64,000 bases of DNA, taken from Mixophyes australis. Lineage: Eukaryota > Chordata > Amphibia > Anura > Limnodynastidae. The notes below the pieces were generated by a model. The model did not search any database. It had not been told where the DNA came from and saw nothing but the letters and a program-made list of their open reading frames with translations. The translations under genes and the position numbers were made by a program. The stretch covers positions 140,932,729 through 140,996,728 of the forward strand of contig JAVHZZ010000004.1 in NCBI GenBank assembly GCA_036250195.1, in the 5' to 3' direction. Numbering within the stretch: position 1 is the stretch's first letter; every line of letters starts with the position of its first letter. Shown here in pieces: positions 1 through 8,851 of the stretch.

Positions 1-250
1 AGTGACCAAGTCAATCAAATTAGTTCTTCAGGCCAAACCATTTGTATCATGTGTAGGAAACAACTGTCGTATTCAAAACCCCACAGTTGTGTTTTCAGCA
101 ATAACTTTTGTGTAACCACTTTATCATTTTTATTGATACAGAGAACCTGAATAATACCTCTGTGCAAAAGTAACATGCTATCCACCCCAAATCATGGCCT
201 AGAGCAGGGTTTCCCAAACCCGGTCCTCAAGGCTCCCTAACAGTAGGGAT

Positions 251-420
251 GTGCACCGGCGACTTTTGAGGTCTCGTGTTTTGTGTTTTGGATCCGGATT
301 TTCGTTATTTTTGAGGTTCGGATTTGTCTCGCAAAACACTTGACGAAAGGTCTCGGTTCGGATTTAAGGTTTTGGATTCGGATTTTTTTGCAAAAAAACA
401 TAAAAAGTTTAAAAATCAAG
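251..420. promoter_or_regulatory. subterminal region of element 1 with repeated GTTTTG/GGTTCGGATTT motifs
   Basis: Just inside the left end the sequence repeats short blocks such as TCGTGTTTTGTGTTTTGG and GGTTCGGATTT. Equivalent GTTTTGG-rich blocks occur inside the left ends of the other two hAT elements (14110-14230 and 56560-56670). hAT transposases are known to bind subterminal repeats; that these blocks are the binding sites is an inference. Confidence 0.45.
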
Positions 421-558
421 TTTTTGGGCTTATTTTCACTCCTAGGCTATTATTAACCTCAATAACATTCAATAACAAGCATTTCCACTAATTTACAGTG
501 TATTCTGAACACCTCACAATATAGTTATTAGTCCAAAACGTTGCAACAAAGTATCTTT

Positions 559-1888
559 CTGGACTGCGTAGAGGAGTGGGTCACCACAATATATTAAAAA
601 CCCTGAACTTTTATGAATCGCACCAATAAATGTACGTGGACTGCGTAGAGGAGTGGGTCACCACAATATATATTAAAAACCCTGAACTTTTATGAATCGC
701 ACCAATAAATGTACCTGGACTGCGTAGAGGAGTGGGTCACCACAATATCTTAAAAACCCAGAACTTTTATGAATCGCACCAATAAATGTACCTGGACTGC
801 GTAGAGGAGTGGGTCACCACAATATATATTAAAAACCCTGAACTTTTATGATTCGCACCAATAAATGTACCTGGACTGCGTAGAGGAGTGGGTCACCACA
901 ATATCTTAAAAACCCAGAACTTTTATGAATCGCACCAATAAATGTACCTGGACTGCGTAGAGGAGTGGGTCACCACAATATATATTAAAAACCCTGAACT
1001 TTTATGATTCGCACCAATAAATGTACCTGGACTGCGTAGAGGAGTGGGTCACCACAATATATATTAAAAACCCTGAACTTTTATGAATCGCACCAATAAA
1101 TGTACCTGGACTGCGTAGAGGAGTGGGTCACCACAATATCTTAAAAACCCAGAACTTTTATGAATCGCACCAATAAATGTACCTGGACTGCGTAGAGGAG
1201 TGGGTCACCACAATATATATTAAAAACCCTGAACTTTTATGATTCGCACCAATAAATGTACCTGGACTGCGTAGAGGAGTGGGTCACCACAATATATATT
1301 AAAAACCCTGAACTTTTATGAATCGCACCAATAAATGTACCTGGACTGCGTAGAGGAGTGGGTCACCACAATATATTAAAAACCCTGAACTTTTATGAAT
1401 CGCACCAATAAATGTACCTGGACTGCGTAGAGGAGTGGGTCACCACAATATATATTAAAAACCCTGAACTTTTATGAATCGCACCAATAAATGTACCTGG
1501 ACTGCGTAGAGGAGTGGGTCACCACAATATCTTAAAAACCCAGAACTTTTATGAATCGCACCAATAAATGTACCTGGACTGCGTAGAGGAGTGGGTCACC
1601 ACAATATATATTAAAAACCCTGAACTTTTATGATTCGCACCAATAAATGTACCTGGACTGCGTAGAGGAGTGGGTCACCACAATATATATTAAAAACCCT
1701 GAACTTTTATGAATCGCACCAATAAATGTACCTGGACTGCGTAGAGGAGTGGGTCACCACAATATATATTAAAAACCCTGAACTTTTATGATTCGCACCA
1801 ATAAATGTACCTGGACTGCGTAGAGGAGTGGGTCACCACAATATCTTAAAAACCCAGAACTTTTATGATTCGCACCAATAAATGTACC
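559..1888. repeat. 78-bp tandem array, about 17 copies
   Basis: Each unit begins CTGGACTGCGTAGAGGAGTG and ends near CACCAATAAATGTACC, at a period of 78 to 80 bp. Two or three sequence variants alternate (ATATATATTAAAAACCC versus ATATCTTAAAAACCCAG; GAATCG versus GATTCG), so parts of the array look amplified as multi-unit blocks. The first part of the unit is a shortened, non-palindromic relative of the 230-bp unit further right, so the array probably arose from an internally deleted copy of that unit. Confidence 0.95.
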
Positions 1889-2125
1889 TGGACTGCCTAG
1901 AGGAGTGGGCACTGGGCACCACAATAAAATATATAAAAAACCTTCAACAGGTCTGCATTACACTACACATACGGCTGCTCCTCCATCCTCTCCATCATAT
2001 ACATGTTGGAGTTTTAGCGTGTGACAACCTCTTGTTTTTGATAATGTCAGTGCATTTTGAATATTTTTCAATTTGCCCCACACCACTGAATGTACTTTAT
2101 CTATGATACGCATCTATCTATCTTG
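1889..2125. repeat. diverged copy of the 230-bp transposase-derived unit in element 1
   Basis: From CTGCCTAGAGGAGTGG the sequence runs through a stretch (about 1967-2100) that resembles transposase coding DNA at 5173-5270: CTGCTCCTCCATCCTCT, then a GTTTTAGCGTGTGACAACCTC-like block and CTCTTGTTTTTGA. It ends with GATACGCATCTATCT, the same junction seen between units of element 2. It has no open frame of its own that matters. Confidence 0.75.
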
Positions 2126-3840
2126 ACTGCGTAGTGTGGTGGCCCCGGTACACAATTTGGTACCGAGGCCACAATATAATTAAAAAACCCTCCACGTGTC
2201 AGAATTCCACCAAAAAAGGGTATGGACTGCGTAGTGTGGTGGCCCCGGTACACAATTTGGTACCGAGGCCACAATATAATTAAAAAATTGGGCATCAACA
2301 GTCAACGTTGTTTAATATCTGATACACCTCTATCTGGACTGCATAGTGGAGTGGCCCCGGTACCCAATTTGATACCGGGGCCACAATACCTCCTCCAAAC
2401 ATGGTACAGACAATTCGTCATTGAGATCCCATCAAGTATGTTAAAGACAGACAGGGTCGAAGTGTTATTGTTTGACTTTGTAAACCCAAAAACTGTCCCT
2501 GTTGCACATAGTCGTGCAATGAAGACTGACTTTTTCATTTAAAGGCACGATCTTTCAAGTGTAGTGTTTGTAAGTCTAAGTCATATTATACTTTTGGTAA
2601 AATTGGTTTATTTTGTTCCTCTTTATGGTAATTAGTAATAGAATTAAAGTATTAAATAGAATTAAAGTATGAAATAGAATTAAAGTATTAAATAGAATTA
2701 AAGTATGAAATAGAATTAAAGTATTAAATAGAATTAAAGTATGAAATAGAGTGGTATAGAGTTGTAGTGTGGTATAGATAGAGTGGTCCACACAATATAA
2801 TAATAAAACCCTCAACTGGTCTGAATTCCACCAAACAAGTATCTGGACTGCATAGTGTGGTGGCCCCGGTACACAATTTGGTACCGAGGCCACAATATAA
2901 TTAAAAAACCCTCCACGTGTCAGAATTCCACCAAACAAGTATCTGGACTGCATAGTGGGGTGGCCCCGGTACCCAATTTGATACCGGGGCCACAATACCT
3001 CCTCCAAACATGGTACAGACAATTCGTCATTGAGATCCCATCAAGTATGTTAAAGACAGACAGGGTCGAAGTGTTATTGTTTGACTTTGTAAACCCAAAA
3101 ACTGTCCCTGTTGCACATAGTCGTGCAATGAAGACTGACTTTTTCATTTAAAGGCACGATCTTTCAAGTGTAGTGTTTGTAAGTCTAAGTCATATTATAC
3201 TTTTGGTAAAATTGGTTTATTTTGTTCCTCTTTATGGTAATTAGTAATAGAATTAAAGTATTAAATAGAATTAAAGTATGAAATAGAATTAAAGTATTAA
3301 ATAGAATTAAAGTATGAAATAGAATTAAAGTATGAAATAGAATTAAAGTAGGAAATAGAGTGGTATAGAGTTGTAGTGTGGTATAGATAGAGTGGTCCAC
3401 ACAATATAATAATAAAACCCTCAACTGGTCTGAATTCCACCAAACAAGTATCTGGACTGCGTAGTGTGGTGGCCCCGGTACACAATTTGGTACCGAGGCC
3501 ACAATATAATTAAAAAATTGGGCATCAACTGTCACCGTTGTTTAATATCTGATACACCTAAATATGGACTGCACAGTGGAGTGGCCCCGGTAGTAAATTT
3601 GGTGCCGGGGCCACAATACCTCCTCCAACTTCCAAGTGTAGTGTTTATAAAGACAGACAGCGTCGAAGTGTTATTAGTTGACTTTCTTAACCCTAAAATT
3701 GTCCCTGTTGCAAATATTCGTGCAATGGACAGTTACTTTTTTATTGAAAGACTCAAGCTTTCAAGTGTAGTGTTTATAAAATATAAACAACAATACAGTA
3801 GTTTTAGAGCACGTCAATACCTCTTGTTTTAATTTATGAC
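2126..3840. repeat. palindrome-bearing units in a 609-bp tandem duplication (element 1)
   Basis: Units starting GACTGCGTAGTGTGGTGGCC or GACTGCATAGTGGAGTGGCC recur near 2126, 2224, 2338, 2848, 2947, 3452 and 3565. Each holds an imperfect palindrome around GGTACCNAATTTGGTACC. The block 2341-2950 is repeated at 2950-3560 with a period of 609 bp, with nearly identical sequence except for a shorter microsatellite in the second copy. A third, more diverged piece of the same unique part is at 3628-3770. Open frames called here cross repeat boundaries and are not regarded as genes. Confidence 0.85.
2636..2757. repeat. AT-rich minisatellite inside the 609-bp duplication
   Basis: An 18-bp pattern AGAATTAAAGTATKAAAT repeats about six times. 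The second copy of the duplication carries the same array, shorter, at 3246-3357. The copy-number difference is the main difference between the two halves of the duplication. Confidence 0.9.
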
Positions 3841-4016
3841 ACAGCATTTTACTTTTGGTTTAATTTCTTGTATTTTTTTAAATTTGGTTTTACTTTTTGA
3901 ACATGGCAAACGACTGTTGATTGGTCATATAATGCAAAAAAAAAAGGTCCAAGATGGAATTGTCCTTGGGCCCTCACTCCCACCCTTATGTTGTTGAAAT
4001 AGGACATGCACACTTT

Positions 4017-4080
4017 AACAAACCAATCATTTCAGCGACAGGGCCTACCAAACAACTTTGGCTGAAATGATTGGTTTGTT
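4017..4080. other. 20-bp-arm hairpin downstream of the transposase stop
   Basis: AACAAACCAATCATTTCAGC at 4017-4036 is perfectly inverted at 4061-4080 with a 24-nt loop. It lies about 55 bp beyond the transposase stop codon on the minus strand, so it would be in the 3' untranslated part of the transcript. A role in transcript ending or stability is only a guess; it could also be a palindrome generated during transposition. Confidence 0.8.
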
Positions 4081-4135
4081 TGGGCCCCCACACCAAAAAA
4101 GCTATTCATCTCTCCCTGTACAGACTAAACAGGCT

Positions 4136-6517
4136 CTACTGAGGCAAGATGTCGTCCTCATCCTCAACCTCTGATTCCTCTCCCCCTACAGTGTGTACTT
4201 CCTCCTCATCACACATTATCAATTCGTCCCCGCTGGACTCCACAACCACAGGTCCCTCTGTAGTATCTGGAGGGCAGTGCTGTACTTCATTGAGGAATTG
4301 ATTATTCATTTTTATAAACATCATTTTTTCAACGTTCTGAGGAAGCAACCTCCTTCGCCGCTCACTGACCAGGTTCCCCGCTGCACTAAAAACTCTTTCC
4401 GAGTACACACTGGAGGGGGGACAACTCAGGTAAAATAGAGCCAGTTTGTACAGGGGCTTCCAAACTGCCTTTTTTTCCTGCCAGTAACAATATGGACTGT
4501 CTGACATGTCTACTTGGATGGTGTCAGCAAAGTAATCATCCACAATTTTTTCTATTGTGACAGCATCCAATGCAGCGACAGTAGACATGTCTGCAATGGT
4601 TGGCAGGTCCTTCAGTCCGGACCAGATGTTATCAGCATCCCCGCCAGTGCCTCTTTTGGGAAAACTGAGCTTTTTCCTCGCAGCCATAGATGTGGAAGAA
4701 AATGAGGGTGGAGCTGTTGGCATGTCACGGTCCTCTTCAGAGGACAATCTCCTGACCAGCAGGTCTTTGCACCGCTGTAGACTTGTGTCCGCCGGAAACA
4801 GAGACACAACATACGCTTTAAACCGAGGATCGAGCACGGTGGCCAGAATGTATTCCTCTGACTTTAAAAGAGTGACCACCCTCGGATCCTGGCAAAGCGT
4901 ACGAAGGGCTACATCCACAAGAGCTACATGCTTGGTGTAATCGCAATGGCTTACCAGCTCCTCCCTCACTTTCTCCAGCTGCTTCTGCAACAGCCTGATC
5001 AGGGGAATGACCTGACTCAAGCTGGCAGTGTCGGAACTGACTTCTCGTGTGGCAAGTTCAAATGGCTGCAGAACCTTGCACAACACGGAAATCAGTCTCC
5101 ACTGCGCTTGACTGAGGCGCATCCCCACTCCTTTGCCTATGTCGTAGGTGGCTGTGTAGGCCTGAATGGCCTTTTGCTGCTCCTCCATCCTCTGCAGCAT
5201 ATAGAGGGTGGAGTTCCAGCGCGTCACAACCTCTTGTTTGAGGTGATGGCAGGGCAGGTTCATGCTTTTTTGATGTGCCTCTAGTCTGCGGTAGGCACTG
5301 GCTGAATGCCGAAAGTGTCCAGCAATTTTGCGCGCCACCGCAAGCATCTCCTGCACACCCCTGTCACTCTTGAGGTAATGCTGCACCACCAAATTAATGG
5401 TGTGGGCAAAACATGGGACGTGCTGGAAATTGCCCATATTTAATGCCCGCACAATGTTACTGGCATTGTCTGACACCACAAATCCCCATGAGAGTCTAAG
5501 TGGGGTAAGCCACTGGGAGATAATTTCCCTCATTTTCTCTAATATGTTGTCAGCGTTGTGCCTCTTATTAAAGCCTGTAATACACAATGTTGCCTGCCTT
5601 TGCACGAGCCGCCATTTTGTAGTTGCTGCTACTGATGCAGCTGTTGCTGTTGCTGCGGAAGGGGATGCATCTACCCCGTGGGCTGTCACAGTCATATAGT
5701 CCTTCGTTTGCCCAGAACCACTTGTCCACATGTCCGTGGTTAAGTGGACAGTGGGTACAACCGCATTTTTTAGAGCACTGAGGACACTTGATCGTACTTC
5801 TCTGTACATTTTTGGTATCGCCTGCCTAGTGAAGTGGAATCTCGACGGGATTTGGTACCGGGGACACAATACCTCCATCAACCCTCTAAATCCCACTCCA
5901 CTGATGGCGGACACCGGGCGCACGTCTAACACCAACATTGCAGTTACAGCCGCAGTTATACGCTTTGCAATAGGGTGACTACTATCGTATTTGGTGGTCA
6001 TGGCAAATGACTGTTGGACGGTCAATTGTTTTGTGAAAGACTTAGCGGTCTTACGACTTCCCCTCTGGGAAGATGACCGACTAACAGCAGCAACAGCAGC
6101 AGTGGCAGTAGTAGGCGTACCGCTGCAGGATTCCTCGGATGAATCCCGTATTGAGGAGGACTCAGTCTGGCTGCTGACTTGGGCTGCAGGACTGAATCTG
6201 ATGGAGATTGTGGAGGAAGTTGACGAGGAGGGTGTTGCTGGTGTGTATCCAACTGGACCACGGGATTTAGGTGTCCCTGTACCGATGAGGGTCCTAGCCC
6301 CAGTTCCTGAACTAACCACTGAACTATGAAGGTTATTCAGGTGACGTATAAGGGAGGATGTTCCTAGGTGGGCAAGATCCTTACCCCTGCTTATTTGAGC
6401 TTTACATAAGCTACATATGGCCATACATTGGTTGTCTGGATTTGGATAAAAATAACTCCAGACCGAAGAGGTGCATTTTTTGGTCTTCTGACCAGGCATG
6501 ACGATGGGCTTTTTCAT
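4136..6517 (-). CDS. hAT transposase, BED zinc finger and hATC dimerisation domain (element 1)
   Basis: This open frame codes 793 residues. It opens with a BED zinc finger at about residues 15-65 (aromatic SSVWSYF, then C35, C38, H59, H64). A Ser/Thr-rich linker follows, then the RNase H-like core: TTDMWTS with D262, VVSDN with D350 followed by CFAHTINL, and TRWNSTLYML near 432. The C-terminal dimerisation block has SSVYSERVFSAAGN with E707, the third acid of the hAT DDE triad. The tail is acidic. All three catalytic residues are present and the frame is open throughout. The ATG at 6517 overlaps the stop of the preceding frame; by comparison with the 997-residue relative at 57829-60822 the true protein probably starts upstream, so this start may be only the beginning of the unshifted frame. 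The protein would act in the nucleus on the element's ends. Confidence 0.93.
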   Translation of the reverse strand: MKKPIVMPGQKTKKCTSSVWSYFYPNPDNQCMAICSLCKAQISRGKDLAHLGTSSLIRHLNNLHSSVVSSGTGARTLIGTGTPKSRGPVGYTPATPSSSTSSTISIRFSPAAQVSSQTESSSIRDSSEESCSGTPTTATAAVAAVSRSSSQRGSRKTAKSFTKQLTVQQSFAMTTKYDSSHPIAKRITAAVTAMLVLDVRPVSAISGVGFRGLMEVLCPRYQIPSRFHFTRQAIPKMYREVRSSVLSALKNAVVPTVHLTTDMWTSGSGQTKDYMTVTAHGVDASPSAATATAASVAATTKWRLVQRQATLCITGFNKRHNADNILEKMREIISQWLTPLRLSWGFVVSDNASNIVRALNMGNFQHVPCFAHTINLVVQHYLKSDRGVQEMLAVARKIAGHFRHSASAYRRLEAHQKSMNLPCHHLKQEVVTRWNSTLYMLQRMEEQQKAIQAYTATYDIGKGVGMRLSQAQWRLISVLCKVLQPFELATREVSSDTASLSQVIPLIRLLQKQLEKVREELVSHCDYTKHVALVDVALRTLCQDPRVVTLLKSEEYILATVLDPRFKAYVVSLFPADTSLQRCKDLLVRRLSSEEDRDMPTAPPSFSSTSMAARKKLSFPKRGTGGDADNIWSGLKDLPTIADMSTVAALDAVTIEKIVDDYFADTIQVDMSDSPYCYWQEKKAVWKPLYKLALFYLSCPPSSVYSERVFSAAGNLVSERRRRLLPQNVEKMMFIKMNNQFLNEVQHCPPDTTEGPVVVESSGDELIMCDEEEVHTVGGEESEVEDEDDILPQ

Positions 6518-7144
6518 CCCATGGACATCAGCTGTTCCCCCCCTGGTGCCTCATTTACAATAACCACATCACCATCCTCATCATCAAGTTCCTCCACAGC
6601 GCCAGCTACATCATCAATAGCCTCCTCCCGAGCCACCTCTTCCCGTACAGTGATGGGAAGGTCAGGCTTGACAACCACCAACATCCTTGGACTCGCCTTG
6701 TGGATTTGTGATAATTTCTCTTTAGAAGGCAGAGTTGTTTGCTGTTTTGTTGCTGACAGCATAACTCTCTTCAATTTTTTGTAGGGGGGGGGGAGGAGGA
6801 GGAGGGCTAAGATCCGTGGGTGAAGCTGAACCACTAGTCATGAACACGGGCCAGGGCCTAAGCCATTCCTTGCCACTCCGTGTCGTAAATGGCATATTGG
6901 CAACTTTACGTTTCTCCTCAGATGATTTTAAGTTTCTCTTTTTGCTACTTTTTCTTAACTTGGGCTTTTTGGATTTTACATGCCCGGTACTACGAGATTG
7001 GGCATCGGGCTTGGAAGACGACGTTGATGGCATTTCATCGTCTATGTCATGACTAGTGGCAGCAGCTTCAGCATTAGGAGGAAGTGGGTCTTGATCTTTC
7101 CCTACTTTATCCTCCAAATTTTTGGTCTCCATTATATGTAGCAC
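6514..7144 (-). pseudogene. N-terminal part of the element 1 transposase, apparently frameshifted twice
   Basis: Minus-strand reading from the ATG at 7144 gives a basic, Ser-rich segment with MPFTTRSGKEWLRPWP, which aligns with MPFYTRSGKERMRPSP in the 997-residue transposase. The frame then fails at a run of ten G (6784-6793, plus strand) and continues in another frame (6834-6514) as an acidic segment. It returns to the first frame near a run of seven C (6537-6543), where the 793-residue frame takes over. The two shifts compensate each other and both sit at homopolymers. This could be real decay, or sequencing error, or (less likely) small introns. Confidence 0.75.
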
Positions 7145-7146
7145 AA

Positions 7147-8371
7147 GATACTGCAGAATGTGTGAACTTGGTAATATTGCAGTACCAATGGACTTATACT
7201 GCTGTATTGGTTTTGCAAATTTGGTTATAATTATTATATATTTTTTTTTTTTAAAACTTTTTTTTTTTTTTTACTTTTTTTTTTTTTTTAAAAAACTTGG
7301 GAATAATGGGGAAATAACTATGCCCTTAGAAGCACAGAGCACAGGACACAGCACCACTGGACTGAACAGGACATGGCACAGGACCCAGCAGCACTACGGA
7401 ACTCAGCAGGACAGAGCACAGGACACAGCACCACTGGACTGATACTGCAGAATGTGTGAACTTTGTAATATTGCAGTACCAATGGACTTATACTGCTGGA
7501 TTGGTTTTGCAAATTTGGTTATAATTATTATATTTTTTTTATTTTTTTTTAATTTTTTATTTTTTTTTACTTTTTTTTTATTTTTTAAAAACTTGGGAAT
7601 AATGGGGAAATAACTATGCCCTTAGAAGCACAGAGCACAGGACACAGCACCACTGGACTGAACAGGACACGGCACAGGACCCAGCAGCACTACGGAACTC
7701 AGCAGGACAGAGCACAGGACACAGCACCACTGGACTGATACTGCAGAATGTGTGAACTTTGTAATATTGCAGTACCAATGGACTTATACTGCTGGATTGG
7801 TTTTGCAAATTTGGTTATAATTATATATTTTTTTTTTTAATTTTTAATTGTAATTTTTTTTTTACTTTTTTTTTATTTTTTAAAAACTTGGGAATAATGG
7901 GGAAATAACTATGCCCTTAGAAGCACAGAGCACAGGACACAGCACCACTGGACTGAACAGGACACGGCACAGGACCCAGCAGCACTACGGAACTCAGCAG
8001 GACAGAGCACAGGACACAGCACCACTGGACTGATACTGCAGAATGTGTGAACTTTGTAATATTGCAGTACCACTGGACTTTTACTGCTGAATGTGTGAAC
8101 TTGGTAATATTGCAGTACCAATGGGCTTATACTGCAGGATTGGTTGTGCAAATTTTGTGGTAATTAAAAAAAATTAAATTAGTTTTTGGTATTTTTTTAA
8201 ATAACTTTTTTTTATTTTTTTAAACACAGGGGAATATTGGGGAAATAACTATGCCCTTAGAAGCACAGAGCACAGGACACAGCACCACTGGACTGAACAG
8301 GACACAGCACTGGACCCAGCAGCACCACTGACCTCAGAATGACAGAGCACAGCACACAGCACCACTGGACT
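7147..8371. repeat. 295-bp tandem array, four copies, upstream of the transposase
   Basis: Units start GATACTGCAGAATGTGTGAA at 7147, 7441, 7737 and 8032. Each contains an A/T-rich stretch with long T runs, then AACTATGCCCTTAGAAGCAC and several ACAGAGCACAGGACACAGCA blocks. Periods are 294, 296 and 295; the last unit is longer and more diverged (340). The array lies between the transposase start and the right end of the element, where its promoter should be. Related AGCACCACTGGACT blocks occur at 17825-17960 in element 2. Open frames in this array are repeats of one another and are not genes. Confidence 0.95.
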
Positions 8372-8382
8372 GATACTGCAGA

Positions 8383-8437
8383 ACACAGCACAGCACAGCA
8401 CAGCACAGCACAGCACAGCACAGCACAGCACAGAACG
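8383..8437. repeat. (CAGCA)n microsatellite
   Basis: CAGCA is repeated about ten times without interruption. It probably expanded from the ACAGCAC blocks of the adjoining 295-bp array. Confidence 0.95.
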
Positions 8438-8489
8438 AGATCTACCAGGACAGAGGACCACCTAACACACCCTCCCTCTACCCTGATCA

Positions 8490-8689
8490 ATGCCCGAGTG
8501 AAGATGGCGGCGACTAGCGGGGAATTTATAGGATCCGAGTATCGCGAGATCCGACAACGGGATTATGAGTCAGAGCCTCAGTTTCAGATTTGAATTTGGC
8601 GCCAATACCCGGATCTGTCTCGGATCCGACTCGGATCGGCAACGTTCGGGTGGGCTCGGATTTCATAAATCCGAGTGCGCTCATCCCTA
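8490..8689. promoter_or_regulatory. CpG-rich terminal region of element 1, possible transposase promoter
   Basis: The last 200 bp of the element are CpG-rich, unlike the AT-rich interior, and contain AAGATGGCGGC at 8501-8511, which matches the known YY1 core. GGATCCGAG/CTCGGATCC inverted blocks and TTCGGGTGGGCTCGGATTT follow. Element 2 has the same arrangement (18046-18056 for AAGATGGCGGC; TTCGGGTGGGCTCGGATT near its end), and element 3 shares the GTTCGGGTGGG block. The promoter role is inferred from position upstream of the minus-strand transposase. Confidence 0.5.
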
Positions 8690-8851
8690 CCTAACAGTGC
8701 AGGTTTTCCGGATCACATGTGACATAATTAGGACCACCTGTGGATCTGTTACAATGTGTTAGTCAGTAATGAATACACCTGTGCTCCAGCAAGGAGATAT
8801 GGAAAAGATAGGGAGCCCTGAGGACTGGGTTTGGGAAACCGTGGCCTAGAG

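Larger units (their letters stand above)
244..8689 (-). mobile_element. 8.4-kb hAT DNA transposon with BED-finger transposase (element 1)
   Basis: The element begins TAGGGATGTGCACCGG and ends GTGCGCTCATCCCTA, so the short terminal inverted repeat is TAGGGATG. A perfect 8-bp target duplication CCTAACAG lies at 236-243 and 8690-8697. The transposase is on the minus strand (4136-6517, with a frameshifted N-terminal part up to 7144). Between the left end and the gene lie about 3 kb of tandem arrays, and between the gene and the right end another 1.2 kb array. This is unusually long for a hAT element because more than half of it is tandem repeats. Frameshifts in the N-terminal region suggest the copy is not autonomous, unless they are assembly errors in homopolymers. 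Confidence 0.92.
205..8843. mobile_element. hAT-type MITE (about 185 bp) split by the large hAT element
   Basis: The left piece is 205-243 and the right piece 8698-8843. The ends are CAGGGTTTCCCAAACC on the left and, on the right, GGTTTGGGAAACCGTG, an inverted match with one changed base near the tip. The 8-bp direct repeat GCCTAGAG flanks it at 197-204 and 8844-8851, as expected for a hAT insertion. The two pieces join without a gap once the 244-8689 element and one copy of its own target duplication (CCTAACAG) are removed. It has no coding capacity. It is older than the element nested in it. Both lie in the first intron of cib2. Confidence 0.85.

Noticed and set aside
2101..3535. Overlapping open frames of 65-148 codons on both strands
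   Set aside because: They arise from the 609-bp duplication and palindrome units; they copy one another, change frame at unit borders and match no protein.
7318..8490. Repeated Cys-rich open frames on the minus strand
   Set aside because: They are translations of the 295-bp array and the CAGCA microsatellite, not secreted Cys-rich peptides.
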